From the NCBI GenBank assembly GCA_963749415.1, contig CAVVMG010000001.1:744001-808000 (forward strand): DNA of 64,000 nt, written 5' to 3'. Made by a program: the position numbers and the translations under genes. Shown piece after piece: positions 28,423-37,800 of the stretch. How positions within the stretch are numbered: the stretch's first letter is position 1; every line of letters starts with the position of its first letter. A model generated the notes under the pieces. It was not told where the DNA came from, ran no database searches, and worked only from the letters and a program-made list of their open reading frames with translations. The stretch comes from JALYNX01 sp963749415. GTDB taxonomy: Bacteria; Actinomycetota; Acidimicrobiia; Spongiisociales; ZC4RG35.

Positions 28423-29481
28423 CTATCTGTCGGGATCCATCCCAGCGTTTCCGCCGATGCGTTGGGCAACGCTCGCCGCATTGCCAGCCTGCCGTAGACG
28501 GTCGTGGACGCCCGTCATCCAATCAACACTCGGCAGATATCGCTTGGCGATCTTGGCGACGATGGTGTAGTTGGCATCACAAACGTTTGCGATTGGTGAC
28601 CTCGATGCCTGTGTGACCAGCTGATAGGTATCCATGACAGAAAGCCCGGTTTCGTTGGAAATCCATTGGATCAACTGAGTGTGAGCAATCCGAAACGCGT
28701 CCTCGAGTGGCCGGTATGAGCCAGCCACCATGATCGCGTCGTCATCCTCGAGTCGTGGCCACTCGCAGTAGACACCCTTGATGACGTCCACAACCAGCAG
28801 CGTGTTCATCGCTCCCTCAACGGCCACCCCACAGACCTCGCCCTCACCCATCGTGTAGTGACCATCCCCGAGTGAGAACAGGGCACCCTCGACGTTCACG
28901 CCCAGGTAGATGGTGGTCCCGGAGCGGGCCTCTGGCGTGTCCATATTCCCGCCAAACGCCTCTGGCACGAGAACGTTTCGCGCCTCACCTGCGGCCGGCG
29001 CCACGCCGATCGTTCCGTGGAATGGCTCGAGTGGGAGGCGAACCCGATAGTCGGAGTCGAGAGCCTGAAATGCGACCTCTCCCGCGGTTCGGTCGACCGA
29101 GTAAACCCAGGTTCTCTCCGGCAGAGGTTGTTGGAGCGTCGCGGTGTACTTCGTTCCTGTCAGCGCACCAAATAGCGGCACCGTGGTCGACACGGCCCAA
29201 TCGCGCGCGGGCCGGACATCGATGAGGTGTATCGCGAGGGTGTCGCCAACTTCGGCACCTTCAACGTAAAACGGTCCCGTCTGGGGATTGATGAACGGAT
29301 AGACGATGGTGCGGCTCGGTAGATCGGCGCTAGTGCGGATCTTTCCACCGAAGGCATCCTCGGTGAAAACATCGAGGATCTCACCGGGCCGGACCCGGAG
29401 AACAGGCTCGTATCCGCCAAAGGTCCACGCGTACTGATCAGGGGTCGGAACGAATCGGGTAATTCCACTATCCGAGATGAC
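28423..29481 (-). CDS. Acetamidase/formamidase family amidohydrolase (start codon unresolved)
   Basis: About 352 residues match the FmdA/AmdA family of metal-dependent enzymes that release ammonia from formamide, acetamide or related short amides. Conserved stretches are TPDQYAWTFGGYEPVLRVRP near the start, INPQTGPFYVEGAEVGDTLAIH, FGGNMDTPEARSGTTIYLGV, and GALFSLGDGHYTMGEGEVCG. There is no ATG, GTG or TTG at the expected place. The frame is open back to a TAA at 29509-29511. A good GGAGG ribosome site sits seven bases before a GTC codon at 29479-29481, which I take as the position of the real start, perhaps a miscalled GTG. The sampled base composition is low (45 percent GC in line 28621), and the gene begins the island after purL. 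Confidence 0.82.
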   Translation of the reverse strand, partial: VISDSGITRFVPTPDQYAWTFGGYEPVLRVRPGEILDVFTEDAFGGKIRTSADLPSRTIVYPFINPQTGPFYVEGAEVGDTLAIHLIDVRPARDWAVSTTVPLFGALTGTKYTATLQQPLPERTWVYSVDRTAGEVAFQALDSDYRVRLPLEPFHGTIGVAPAAGEARNVLVPEAFGGNMDTPEARSGTTIYLGVNVEGALFSLGDGHYTMGEGEVCGVAVEGAMNTLLVVDVIKGVYCEWPRLEDDDAIMVAGSYRPLEDAFRIAHTQLIQWISNETGLSVMDTYQLVTQASRSPIANVCDANYTIVAKIAKRYLPSVDWMTGVHDRLRQAGNAASVAQRIGGNAGMDPDR

Positions 29482-29598
29482 CTCACCGCCTCCAGGACAA
29501 GGATTTCGTTACCTGGTCATGACTCTAATCAGCAGGGCTACCCAGGAGTGATGGCGCCAGGTCCCAAGCCGCGCCTACGGGCTTGTTGGTACCGTGCG

Positions 29599-30657
29599 AT
29601 GACAATGGAGCAGCGACGCCTCGGCCGATCCGGTCTATTGGTCAGTGAGTTCGCCATGGGGGCCATGACGTTCGGTGATGAAGCCGACGAGCAGGCAACT
29701 CACGGCATGCTCGATCGCTTCGTGGAGGCCGGCGGCACCTTCATCGATACTGCCGATGTCTATGCCCAGGGTCGATCCGAGGAATATATCGGCCGATGGC
29801 TTGCCGCTCGATCGCACTCTCATCTGGTGATCGCAACCAAGGCGCGTTTCTCGACAAGCGACGATCCCAGCGACCGTGGTGCAGGGCGGCGCCATCTCAG
29901 CCGGGCTATCGACGCGAGCTTGCGGCGGTTGGGGATCGAGGTCATAGACCTGTATCAGATCCACGCCTGGGACTCCCAAGTACCGGTCGATGAGACTCTT
30001 GGGACGCTCAACGACCTGGTTCGTCAGGGAAAGGTTCGATATGTGGGCGTTTCCAATTTCACGGGGTGGCAGCTGCAGCGTTTCGTTCTGACAGCCCGCT
30101 ACGGCGGCTATTCCCCCATCGCGTCGCTCCAGGCGCAGTACAACCTGTTGGGTCGTTACATCGAGCTAGAGCTGCTGCCGCAGGTGCTAGAGGATGGGCT
30201 TGGTCTTCTCCCTTGGTCGCCCCTCGGTGGGGGTTGGCTATCGGGCAAGTACCGTCGAGACCATCCTCCTACCGGTGCCAGCCGCCTCGGTGAGAATCCG
30301 GCAAGGGGAATCGAAGCGTATGACCCCCGCAACACCGACAGAACCTGGCAAATCATCGACGAGGTGACAGCGATTGGTGAGTCCCATGGCGCCAGTCCGG
30401 CGCAGGCGGCGCTCAACTGGGTGCGACGCCGTCCCGGGGTGAGCTCGGTGATCCTCGGAGCGCGGACCGTCGAGCAGCTCGATGACAATCTGGCAGCCCT
30501 CGAGTGGGAACTGACGGATGACGAGACCGAACGCCTGACCAAGATCAGCGCACCGGGAATGCCCGACTATCCCTACGGCTTCATCGAAAACGTCGCCGGG
30601 AACAAGAGTTGGGCGTCACTGGGAACCCGGTCGAGCCCTTTTCCCTCGGGCTATTGA
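29599..30657 (+). CDS. Aldo/keto reductase
   Basis: The 352-residue protein is an NADPH-dependent aldo/keto reductase of the bacterial YajO/Tas-like branch. The catalytic tetrad can be placed as Asp and Tyr in FIDTADVYAQGRSEE near residues 48-62, Lys in VIATKARF and His in DLYQIHAWD. The C-terminal cofactor-binding block VSSVILGARTVEQLDDNL is present. Substrates for such enzymes are sugars, aldehydes or ketones. Its position just ahead of a sugar transport and mannosidase locus suggests sugar modification, but this is inference. ATG 29599 (MTMEQRRLGRSGL) is preferred over a start 51 nt upstream because the family begins there. It diverges from the formamidase. Confidence 0.85.
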   Translation: MTMEQRRLGRSGLLVSEFAMGAMTFGDEADEQATHGMLDRFVEAGGTFIDTADVYAQGRSEEYIGRWLAARSHSHLVIATKARFSTSDDPSDRGAGRRHLSRAIDASLRRLGIEVIDLYQIHAWDSQVPVDETLGTLNDLVRQGKVRYVGVSNFTGWQLQRFVLTARYGGYSPIASLQAQYNLLGRYIELELLPQVLEDGLGLLPWSPLGGGWLSGKYRRDHPPTGASRLGENPARGIEAYDPRNTDRTWQIIDEVTAIGESHGASPAQAALNWVRRRPGVSSVILGARTVEQLDDNLAALEWELTDDETERLTKISAPGMPDYPYGFIENVAGNKSWASLGTRSSPFPSGY

Positions 30658-30690
30658 ATCCAGTCGCCACCCCACCACAAGTGCGGAGAA

Positions 30691-30720
30691 TTGACGGATC
30701 TGGCCCGTCGTCCCTCTAAC
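30691..30720 (+). promoter_or_regulatory. Candidate promoter of the sugar-transport operon
   Basis: TTGACG at 30691-30696 is followed after 18 bases by TCTAAC at 30715-30720, a plausible sigma-70-type pair 118 nt ahead of the solute-binding protein gene. The match is partial and no alternative could be excluded. Confidence 0.3.
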
Positions 30721-30806
30721 CCATTCGCTACATTGGTGTGACAAATCGGCATGCGGGCCTCTGGGACCGCTCACGCAGGGTCCAAACCAAGCCCACTGCC
30801 ATCGAA

Positions 30807-30820
30807 CCAGATCTATCTGG
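30807..30820. promoter_or_regulatory. Palindromic candidate operator CCAGAT-CT-ATCTGG
   Basis: A perfect 6+2+6 palindrome lies between the candidate promoter and the ribosome site of the solute-binding protein gene. The size and symmetry suit a dimeric winged-helix regulator such as the GntR fusion encoded at the end of this locus. No second copy was found by eye at the other intergenic regions of the locus. Confidence 0.4.
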
Positions 30821-30838
30821 CTTGAGAAGGAGGAAGTG

Positions 30839-32234
30839 GTGACCTTGTTGTTATCCCATCGAAAGCTCCTGATCGCAATCACTGTCCTGGCGTTGGTGGC
30901 TACCGCGTGTGGGCCAGATGAAGGAGCAAGTACCACCGGGGCTGACACCGGCACAACCGCGGCTGACACTGGAACAACGGCGGCCGACACCGGCACCACC
31001 GGTGCAGCCACGGGAGACGTCGTGTTCTGGACCGGCTCGCAAAACCCCGTGGATCTGGCTGCGCTACAAAAGATCGTCGATACCTACAACGGCCTGGGTG
31101 GTGCGACCGCCGAACTGGTGCAGGTCACCGGGGCCGAGACAGAGGCCACGCAGTTGATCACGGCCGTGCGCGGAGGGACTGGCCCCGATGTCTACATGCT
31201 CGATCGATTCACAGTGGCCCAGCGCGCGGCGGATGGCTTGCTCGAGGATCTGACACAGTTTGATCCCGACCCCGCTCGATGGCTACATCGCTTTCGCGGC
31301 GGAGGAGGCCACCTTCGAAGGCAAGGCATTTGCGCTTCCGTTCGATACCGATACCCGAGCGCTCTACTACAACATCGACATGCTGGAGGAGGCGGGTATC
31401 GATCCTGCCGAGCTCGACCCCGCCAACGGGCCTGTGACCTGGGACCGGGTGATGGAGATCGCCAACCAGCTGAACGAGGAGGACGACGCCGGCAACTACA
31501 CACGGGTCGGGTTCATCCCTTGGCAGACCTGGTCGAATGGCCAAGGGTGGCATTACACCTTCGGGTTCTCGTGGGGGGCTGACTTCTACGATGAGGCGGG
31601 TTGTCGGGTGACCCCAGACGATCCGAACAACGTCGAGGCGTTTCAATGGGTGTATGACACCGCCACCGCGTTGGATGTCGCCAAGACGTCGGCGTTCGTG
31701 GCAGCGGATCAGCCGAATGACCTTCCGCCTGAGCAACAGTTCTTCTACCAAGGGAAGGTCGGGTTCCTGATCACCGGCGACTGGTTCATCGCCGGCCTCG
31801 ATCAATACGCCCCCGACATCAACTACGGCATCACCAACCTGCCGGTCCCCGATGAGGGGATGGAGTCCAGTACCTGGGCGGGCGGATGGTCGATGGTGAT
31901 TCCCGAGGGTGCCAAGAACCCGGAAGGGGCCTGGGAATTCCTGCAGTACATCGCAGGCGAGGAGGGGCAGCGGATCTACAGCAAGGATTCGTCCCACCTT
32001 CCCACCATCGAAATCCTCGGCACGGAGGAGGGCCTTCTCGACGAGCAGCACGCCTTCTTCGCCAGCCTGCTACCGCAGGCCAAGACCCGGCCACCGCTCC
32101 CGGTGGGGGCGTTGTATTGGGATGAGTTGACTACCGCCTGGCAGGCGACGTACCTCAACGAGACCCAGCCGGCAGAGGCGCTGGCCTCGGCGGCCGAGAG
32201 GACACAGGCACAACTGGATCAGTTCTGCCCGTAG
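30839..32234 (+). CDS. Sugar ABC transporter substrate-binding lipoprotein (one single-base insertion)
   Basis: The product is a secreted lipoprotein of the MalE/extracellular solute-binding family 1. The GTG at 30839 lies five bases past AGGAGG. The signal peptide ends in the lipobox ALVATAC, and the mature part begins with a low-complexity tether containing tandem TGTTAAD repeats. GPDVYMLDRFTVAQRAADG is near residues 122-140. The frame shifts at the CCCC run at 31270-31273 (one C too many), after which LDGYIAFA, WGADFYDEAGCRVTPDD, WAGGWSMVIPEGAKNPEGAW and a normal C-terminus follow. The repaired length is about 464 residues. It would capture an oligosaccharide for the two downstream permeases. 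Linkage to an alpha-mannosidase suggests mannosides. Confidence 0.9.
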
Positions 32235-32278
32235 AGCTCAAGTGTGAGTCGTTCGAGACCATTCCGCATACTCAGGAC

Positions 32279-32305
32279 GGCCGGGAGCGGTAACCGCTCC
32301 CGGCC
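32279..32305 (+). terminator. Hairpin between the binding-protein and permease genes
   Basis: A perfect 12-base stem (32279-32290 with 32294-32305) closes a TAA loop 45 nt after the binding-protein stop and 34 nt before the permease start. Such partial terminators or mRNA-stabilising stems commonly allow higher expression of the binding protein than of the membrane components. Confidence 0.7.
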
Positions 32306-32338
32306 CGTCCCTCTTCGAGTCCATTAACCCGAACCCGG

Positions 32339-33280
32339 ATGGCTGTGGAGACGGCAAACCGAGCAGTAGGGCGCTCCCGGCTGAGCAAGACCGACCTTCA
32401 CAACCTCAAAGTCGGGCTGTTGTTCATCAGCCCCTGGTTCATCGGGTTCTTTGCCTTCCTGGCCTATCCCCTCTACTACACCCTGCGGATCAGCTTCACC
32501 CGCTTTTCAGGGTTCGGAGAAGCCACCTGGATCGGGTTGGACAACTACGAACGGATGCTCTCCGACAACTTGTTCTGGAAGTCTCTTTACAACACCCTGT
32601 ATTACACGTTCCTCGCCGTTCCGATCGGAGTGGTGGTCGCGATGGTGCTGGCGCTCGCGATGAACCAGCGCCTGCGGGAGGTGCCCTTGTACCGGGGAGC
32701 CCTCTTCCTCCCCTCCGTGTTGCCAACCTTCGCAGTTTCCTTCATCTTCATCGCCCTGATGGACCCAACCCGGGGGATCTTCAACAAGATTCTCGGACTG
32801 GTCGGCATCCCGCCGATCAACTGGCTCGCCGACCCTCGTTACGCCAAGCTGGCGCTGGTCATACTGGCTCAGCTGGGAGCGGGCCAGATCGCCTTGATCT
32901 TTCTGGCCGGACTGAAGGGCATCCCGCTGACCCTGTACGAAGCGGCCGAAATCGATGGGGCCAGTGCCATCAGCAAGTTCCGAAACATCACCCTTCCGCT
33001 GATGACCCCGATCATCCTTTACGACATCATCCTCGGGCTCAGCCTGGGGCTTCAGGCCTTCACTCAGGCCTACGTCATCGGCTCCGGACCGGCCGGTTCG
33101 GTCGGAAACCCGGCGAACTCGACCTTGTTCTACGTGGTCTACCTCTACCTGAACGCCTTTCGGTATAGCCAGATGGGTTATGCCGCGGCTCTGGGCTGGG
33201 TTCTCTTCATCATCACCTTCGCGCTGGCGCTCGTCGTTTTCCGCTGGGCGCAGAGGTGGGTCCACTATGAAACCGTCTGA
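32339..33280 (+). CDS. Sugar ABC transporter permease (MalF/UgpA type)
   Basis: The 313-residue inner-membrane protein has six predicted helices and the MalF-type binding-protein-dependent transport domain. Helix 1 spans about residues 29-51. The EAA loop, which docks the ATPase, is visible as LYEAAEIDGASAISKFRNITLPLM near residues 200-223. Length and topology are normal for CUT1-family permeases. It pairs with the next gene ten bases downstream. No transporter ATPase is encoded in the window, so a shared MsmK/UgpC-type ATPase is probably used. Confidence 0.92.
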   Translation: MAVETANRAVGRSRLSKTDLHNLKVGLLFISPWFIGFFAFLAYPLYYTLRISFTRFSGFGEATWIGLDNYERMLSDNLFWKSLYNTLYYTFLAVPIGVVVAMVLALAMNQRLREVPLYRGALFLPSVLPTFAVSFIFIALMDPTRGIFNKILGLVGIPPINWLADPRYAKLALVILAQLGAGQIALIFLAGLKGIPLTLYEAAEIDGASAISKFRNITLPLMTPIILYDIILGLSLGLQAFTQAYVIGSGPAGSVGNPANSTLFYVVYLYLNAFRYSQMGYAAALGWVLFIITFALALVVFRWAQRWVHYETV

Positions 33281-33289
33281 GGCCGTGGC

Positions 33290-34163
33290 ATGAGTGACAT
33301 CATCGCTGAGCGACCTGCGGTGTTGGAAGTAAAGGTCCGCGGCAAGAAGCTCCGGACGCAGATCATCTCCCGAACGGTGTTGATCGTGGCTTCGGTGGCC
33401 TTTCTGTTCCCGTTCTACTGGATGGTGGCCACCTCCCTCAAGTCCAGCGCCGAGATGCGGGCCTCGCCTCCAACTCTCTGGCCGCATGAGCTGATTTGGC
33501 AGAACTATGTCGATGCGGTCACCGCCGTCCCCTTCTGGACGTTCTTTGTCAACACACGTGATCATCACCATCTTCACCGTTATCGGGTCGGTCATCTCCA
33601 ATCCGTTCATTGCATACGGGTTTTCTCGGATCAACTGGCCCGGCCGGGACAAGGTGTTCTACATCGTGCTGGCAACGGTGTTCGTGCCGTTTCCAGTCTT
33701 GATCGTTGCTCTATTCGACATCTTTGCCGGGCTCGGGTGGATAAATACAATCCTTCCACTGGTCGTGCCCTTCTTCTTCGGGCAGGCCTTTTGGATATTT
33801 CTGATGCGGCAGTTCCTCATGCAGATTCCGCAAGAGATCTCAGACGCCGCACGCATCGATGGCGCTTCCGAGCTCCAAACATTCTTTCGAGTGATCATGC
33901 CGCTGGCGTTGCCGGCCATCGGAGTGGTGGGGCTCTTCGCCGCCTTGTTTGCCTGGAATGACTTTCTGGGACCTTTGATCTACTTGCAGGGGCTGGAGAA
34001 TTACACCCTGGCCACTGGGCTCACGTTCTTCCGCTCGCAACACGATGTCCAGTTCAACCTTCTGATGGCTGCTTCCACGTTGGTGATGCTCCCGGTAGTG
34101 GCGATGTTCTTTCTCTTCCAAAGAACGTTGGTCGAAGGGATCACCCTCGGGAGTATCAAGTAG
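33290..34163 (+). CDS. Sugar ABC transporter permease (MalG/UgpE type, one single-base insertion)
   Basis: This is the second CUT1 permease. From ATG 33290 the N-terminal part has the first membrane helix at about residues 25-47 and the MVATSLKSSAEM motif typical of MalG. The frame breaks at AACACACG (33551-33558), where one extra base separates FFVNT from VIITIFTVIGSVISN. After that the protein is intact, with the EAA loop EISDAARIDGASELQTFF and the terminal QRTLVEGITLGSIK. Corrected length is about 290 residues, as expected. The stop overlaps the convergent YesL-like gene by eight bases. Confidence 0.9.
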
Positions 34164-34764
34164 GAGTGTCCTTGATCCGCTGCACCCGGCGAAGCCCATG
34201 ACTGCAAACGGCGTGGACCAGATAGGCGGTGCTGCTGGCGGTGAACAGCAGGGTGAGCGGAAGTTGAGCTGCGAGAAAGCCGGCGGCGAAGACCAAGAGC
34301 AGGCAGGCGATAGAGGTGTGGAGTTGACTGACCGAGACGAGGAACGAATTGCGGATCACGGATTTCCAATCGTTCCGATGACCAACCATGACGGGGAAGA
34401 GGTAGACCGAGGTAACGAGAAAGGCGACGGCGCCCAAAGAGAAGATGACGAACAGCGGCAACTGGAGCGGAATGGGAAGATCGCCGAGCAACAGGTAGTC
34501 GAACAGCAGCACCGCTCCGACTGCATACCAGAGGAGACCGACGGCGAACGCCTGGCGAAAGTTGCCGCGCAAATGACGCCAGAACGAGGTCAGCACGTTC
34601 TCGCCAAGGTCGCGCTGCATGTCGCGTACCGCCCCAAAGAGCCCGGCCGTCGCCGGGAACAGCGTGACGATTGGGAGGGACGCGAGCAACCAGGCGGCGT
34701 TGAGAAGCATCAGGTTGGTGATGCGCTCCATCGCCCGATATCGACGGGTCTCGAACATCTCCAT
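34156..34764 (-). CDS. YesL-like (DUF624) membrane protein
   Basis: The 202-residue protein has five predicted membrane helices and the DUF624 start pattern, in which a short cytoplasmic segment precedes ITNLMLLNAAWLLASLPIVT, followed by PATAGLFGAVRDM. YesL-type proteins recur in oligosaccharide-utilisation loci next to CUT1 transporters. Their biochemical role is unknown, and an accessory role in transport has been assumed from context. Here the gene lies between permease and mannosidase but on the opposite strand, diverging from the mannosidase by 44 nt, so it may be controlled separately. Confidence 0.82.
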   Translation of the reverse strand: MEMFETRRYRAMERITNLMLLNAAWLLASLPIVTLFPATAGLFGAVRDMQRDLGENVLTSFWRHLRGNFRQAFAVGLLWYAVGAVLLFDYLLLGDLPIPLQLPLFVIFSLGAVAFLVTSVYLFPVMVGHRNDWKSVIRNSFLVSVSQLHTSIACLLLVFAAGFLAAQLPLTLLFTASSTAYLVHAVCSHGLRRVQRIKDTPT

Positions 34765-34808
34765 CGTCCGGTCATCGTAGGGACGCGTGCCGAATCGGAG
34801 GCAGAGAG

Positions 34809-37800
34809 GTGAGGATCGTTTCGGCCCAATCCACAGACCTGTTCACCGGAAGCGAAGGACAGCCGCTGCAAGTAGCCCGTGTCGTCGTGTCTACGACCTC
34901 CCGTGCACCAGCCACGGTGGCTGTAGAAGGGCGCCTTGCGAAGTCGCATCAGCCGACCGAGGTGACGGATGTCGTGCCTGGCCAGGAGCGGACGGTCGAA
35001 GTTCCAATGTTGGTCGACGCGAAGTCGAAGGTCGGGGACCGCCTACCGGCTGAAGCCGTGCTCGTCACGGCAGAAACCTCAGATCGTCATCCTTTTGAGG
35101 TCGTGGTCGAGGAGCCCGGCTGGAAGATGTTCATGGTCTCTCACTTTCATTACGACCCGGTGTGGTGGAACACCCAAGCCGCCTATACGGAAACGTGGAA
35201 GAAGGTTGGCCAACCGTGGGCGGCCGATTTCCAGACGCATAGCTTCGCTCTGGTCAAGGCGCACCTCGATGTGGCTCGCCGGGACCCTGACTACGCCTTC
35301 GTCCTGGCGGAGCTGGACTATCTCAAGCCGTACTGGGATACCTACCCAGAGGATCGTGAGTACATCAGCCGTCTACTCGAGGAGGGGCGCCTCGAGCTGA
35401 TCGGCGGCACCTACAACGAACCGAACACCAACCTGGTGGCGGCAGAGAACACCGTTCGCAATCTGATTTACGGCATCGCCTATCAGCGGGACGTGCTCGG
35501 CGGCAACCCGGCCACCGCCTGGCAGCTCGACGCCTTCGGTCACGACCCACAGTTCCCGGGATTGGCAGCAGATGCCGGCCTCACGTCGAGTTCTTGGGCT
35601 CGGGGCCCGTTCCATGCCTGGGGGCCTTTCCGGATGCCGATCCAGCCCCGACCTCAGCCATCCCCTACGGGATCCGACGAGCCACTTCGCATGGAGTTTC
35701 CGAGTGAGTTCTACTGGGTGGCTCCTAGCGGGAAGAAGCTCCTCACCAGCTACATGGCCGATCACTACTCGGCGGGCTGGTGGATGGATTCGGCACTCAC
35801 TTTGGAAGAGGCAGAAGAACAGACCTACGTCTCATTCCAGAAACTCAAGTCGGTGGCGGCTACCAAGAATGTGTTGCTGCCCGTCGGCACCGACTACAGC
35901 CCTCCCAACAAATGGGTGAGCCAGATAGCGAGCGACTGGAACCGCAGGTACATCTCACCTCGGTTCGAGATGGCGACTACCCGTCACTTCTTTGATGCGG
36001 TCCGGTCCGCCGCGGAACGCGACGGGGTACGGCTGCGACCCCAAAGCAGGGACATGAATCCCCTCTATACGGGCAAGGACGTTTCGTTCATTGACACCAA
36101 GCAGGCCAACCGACTGGCCGAGAACACGCTGATCGATGCCGAGAAATTCGCCACCGTGGCTTCGTTGCTGGGGGCCCGGTATCCAACTGAAGCGGTGGAC
36201 AAGGCTTGGCGCCAACTTCTTTTCAACGCCCACCACGACGGTATTACGGGGAGTGAGTCGGACCAGGTGTACCTCGACCTACTGGGTGGGTGGCGGGAGG
36301 CATGGGAACTGGGACGTGGTGTTCTGCACTCGGCGATCGCCTATATCGGCGCCCAAATCGACGTCCCGATTGATGTTGATAGCCACCGAACAGTTGCCGT
36401 ATTCAACCCGTCGTCCTGGGAACGAGCCGGACTCGTGCGGCTCGATCTCCCCGTCGGCGAATCGGAGTTGGCGGGATGGAGAGTGATGGACGACACCGGA
36501 ACCGAGATTCCGGTTCTGCTCGAAACTTCGACCGGGCGTTCGGACGGTTCGCCTGAAAGGGCAACGGTGGTCTTTAGAGCTGACGACGTGCCACCGATCG
36601 GGTACCGCACCTACAGGCTCATCGTCGCCGAGGCCAATCCCGATAGTGGTTGGAAAGCCGCCAGCGGGTTCACAGCCGAGAACGACCGATTCCTGGTGGA
36701 GGTTGATCCCGAGCGGGGAGGCGGGATCTCGCGGCTGTACGACAAAGCCAACGATCGAGAGCTGCTCAAGCCTGGAGAGCTAGGCAACGAACTGCTCGCC
36801 TGCGATGAGTATCCAGACCATCCCACCTTCGGGGAAGGGCCGTGGCACCTGACTCCGACCGGCGCCATTCACAGTATGTCGGGTTCGGGGGCCGAGGTCG
36901 TAGTCGAGCGATCACCAATTGGTCAGCGTCTGATCGTGCACACCAGTTTGGCCGGCTGCCGGGTGACCCAGGAGATCCTTCTTTGGAAGGGATCCGACCG
37001 AGTCGAACTACGTACCCACCTCGACGGCTTCTCCGGGCAAGACACGCTCTTTCGTGTTCGATTTCCCGTTGACTGCGAGGGGGCCATGCCGGTCTCGGAG
37101 GTGGGGAGCGCGGTAGTAGGTCGAACATTCGGCTTCCCGGAGGTAGATACGGCTGAGGTCCCCTTCACCCTCGAATATCCCGCTTACAACTGGTTTGGGC
37201 TGAGCAGCTGCCTTCGTATTGCGCTGGCGGGCGCGGAGTCGGCTCTGCAGGCGATCTCGGTTGCGGAGGTGATTGCGCCCGACACCGATGAAGGGACGCT
37301 TGCGACGGACCAGATAGTCACCGCGTTGGTTCGACAAGGGGTGACGGCGACCGTGTCGTCACCCGAGGATGCCCGCTACGGGTCGGTCGATATCGACTCC
37401 AACCTTCCCGACGTCAGGATTGCGTTGGGTGGACCGGAAAGGAATCGCTTCACCGAGACAGTTCTCCAGTCCGCTGGACAGGAATACGAAAACGAGCTCA
37501 AGCGCCAGCTGTCGTCATCGGGGTCGGCCCGGGTGTGGGTCCCCGCCCGATCTCCATTTGGGGAGGTCTGGGTGGTCAACCCCGATCTGCGGGATGCGCG
37601 GGCGCTTCCAGTGTTGATCGTGGCTGGCTCCGACGAGCCCTCCGACGGTCAAGCGGCAGCCGACCTCGAGGCCGACCTGTCCGACGGTCTGGTCGAGCTC
37701 ACCCAGCCATCTGCACTGGCCGGAGGCGGACACTTAGCCGATTATGGAGTGGCGGTGATGAATCGCGGCTTACCGGGCTTCACAATCGACCGCCAACGAG

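Noticed and set aside
32507..33652. A 381-codon open frame on the minus strand across the two permease genes
   Set aside because: It is highly charged, lacks hydrophobic segments, and is antisense to two clear CUT1 permeases.
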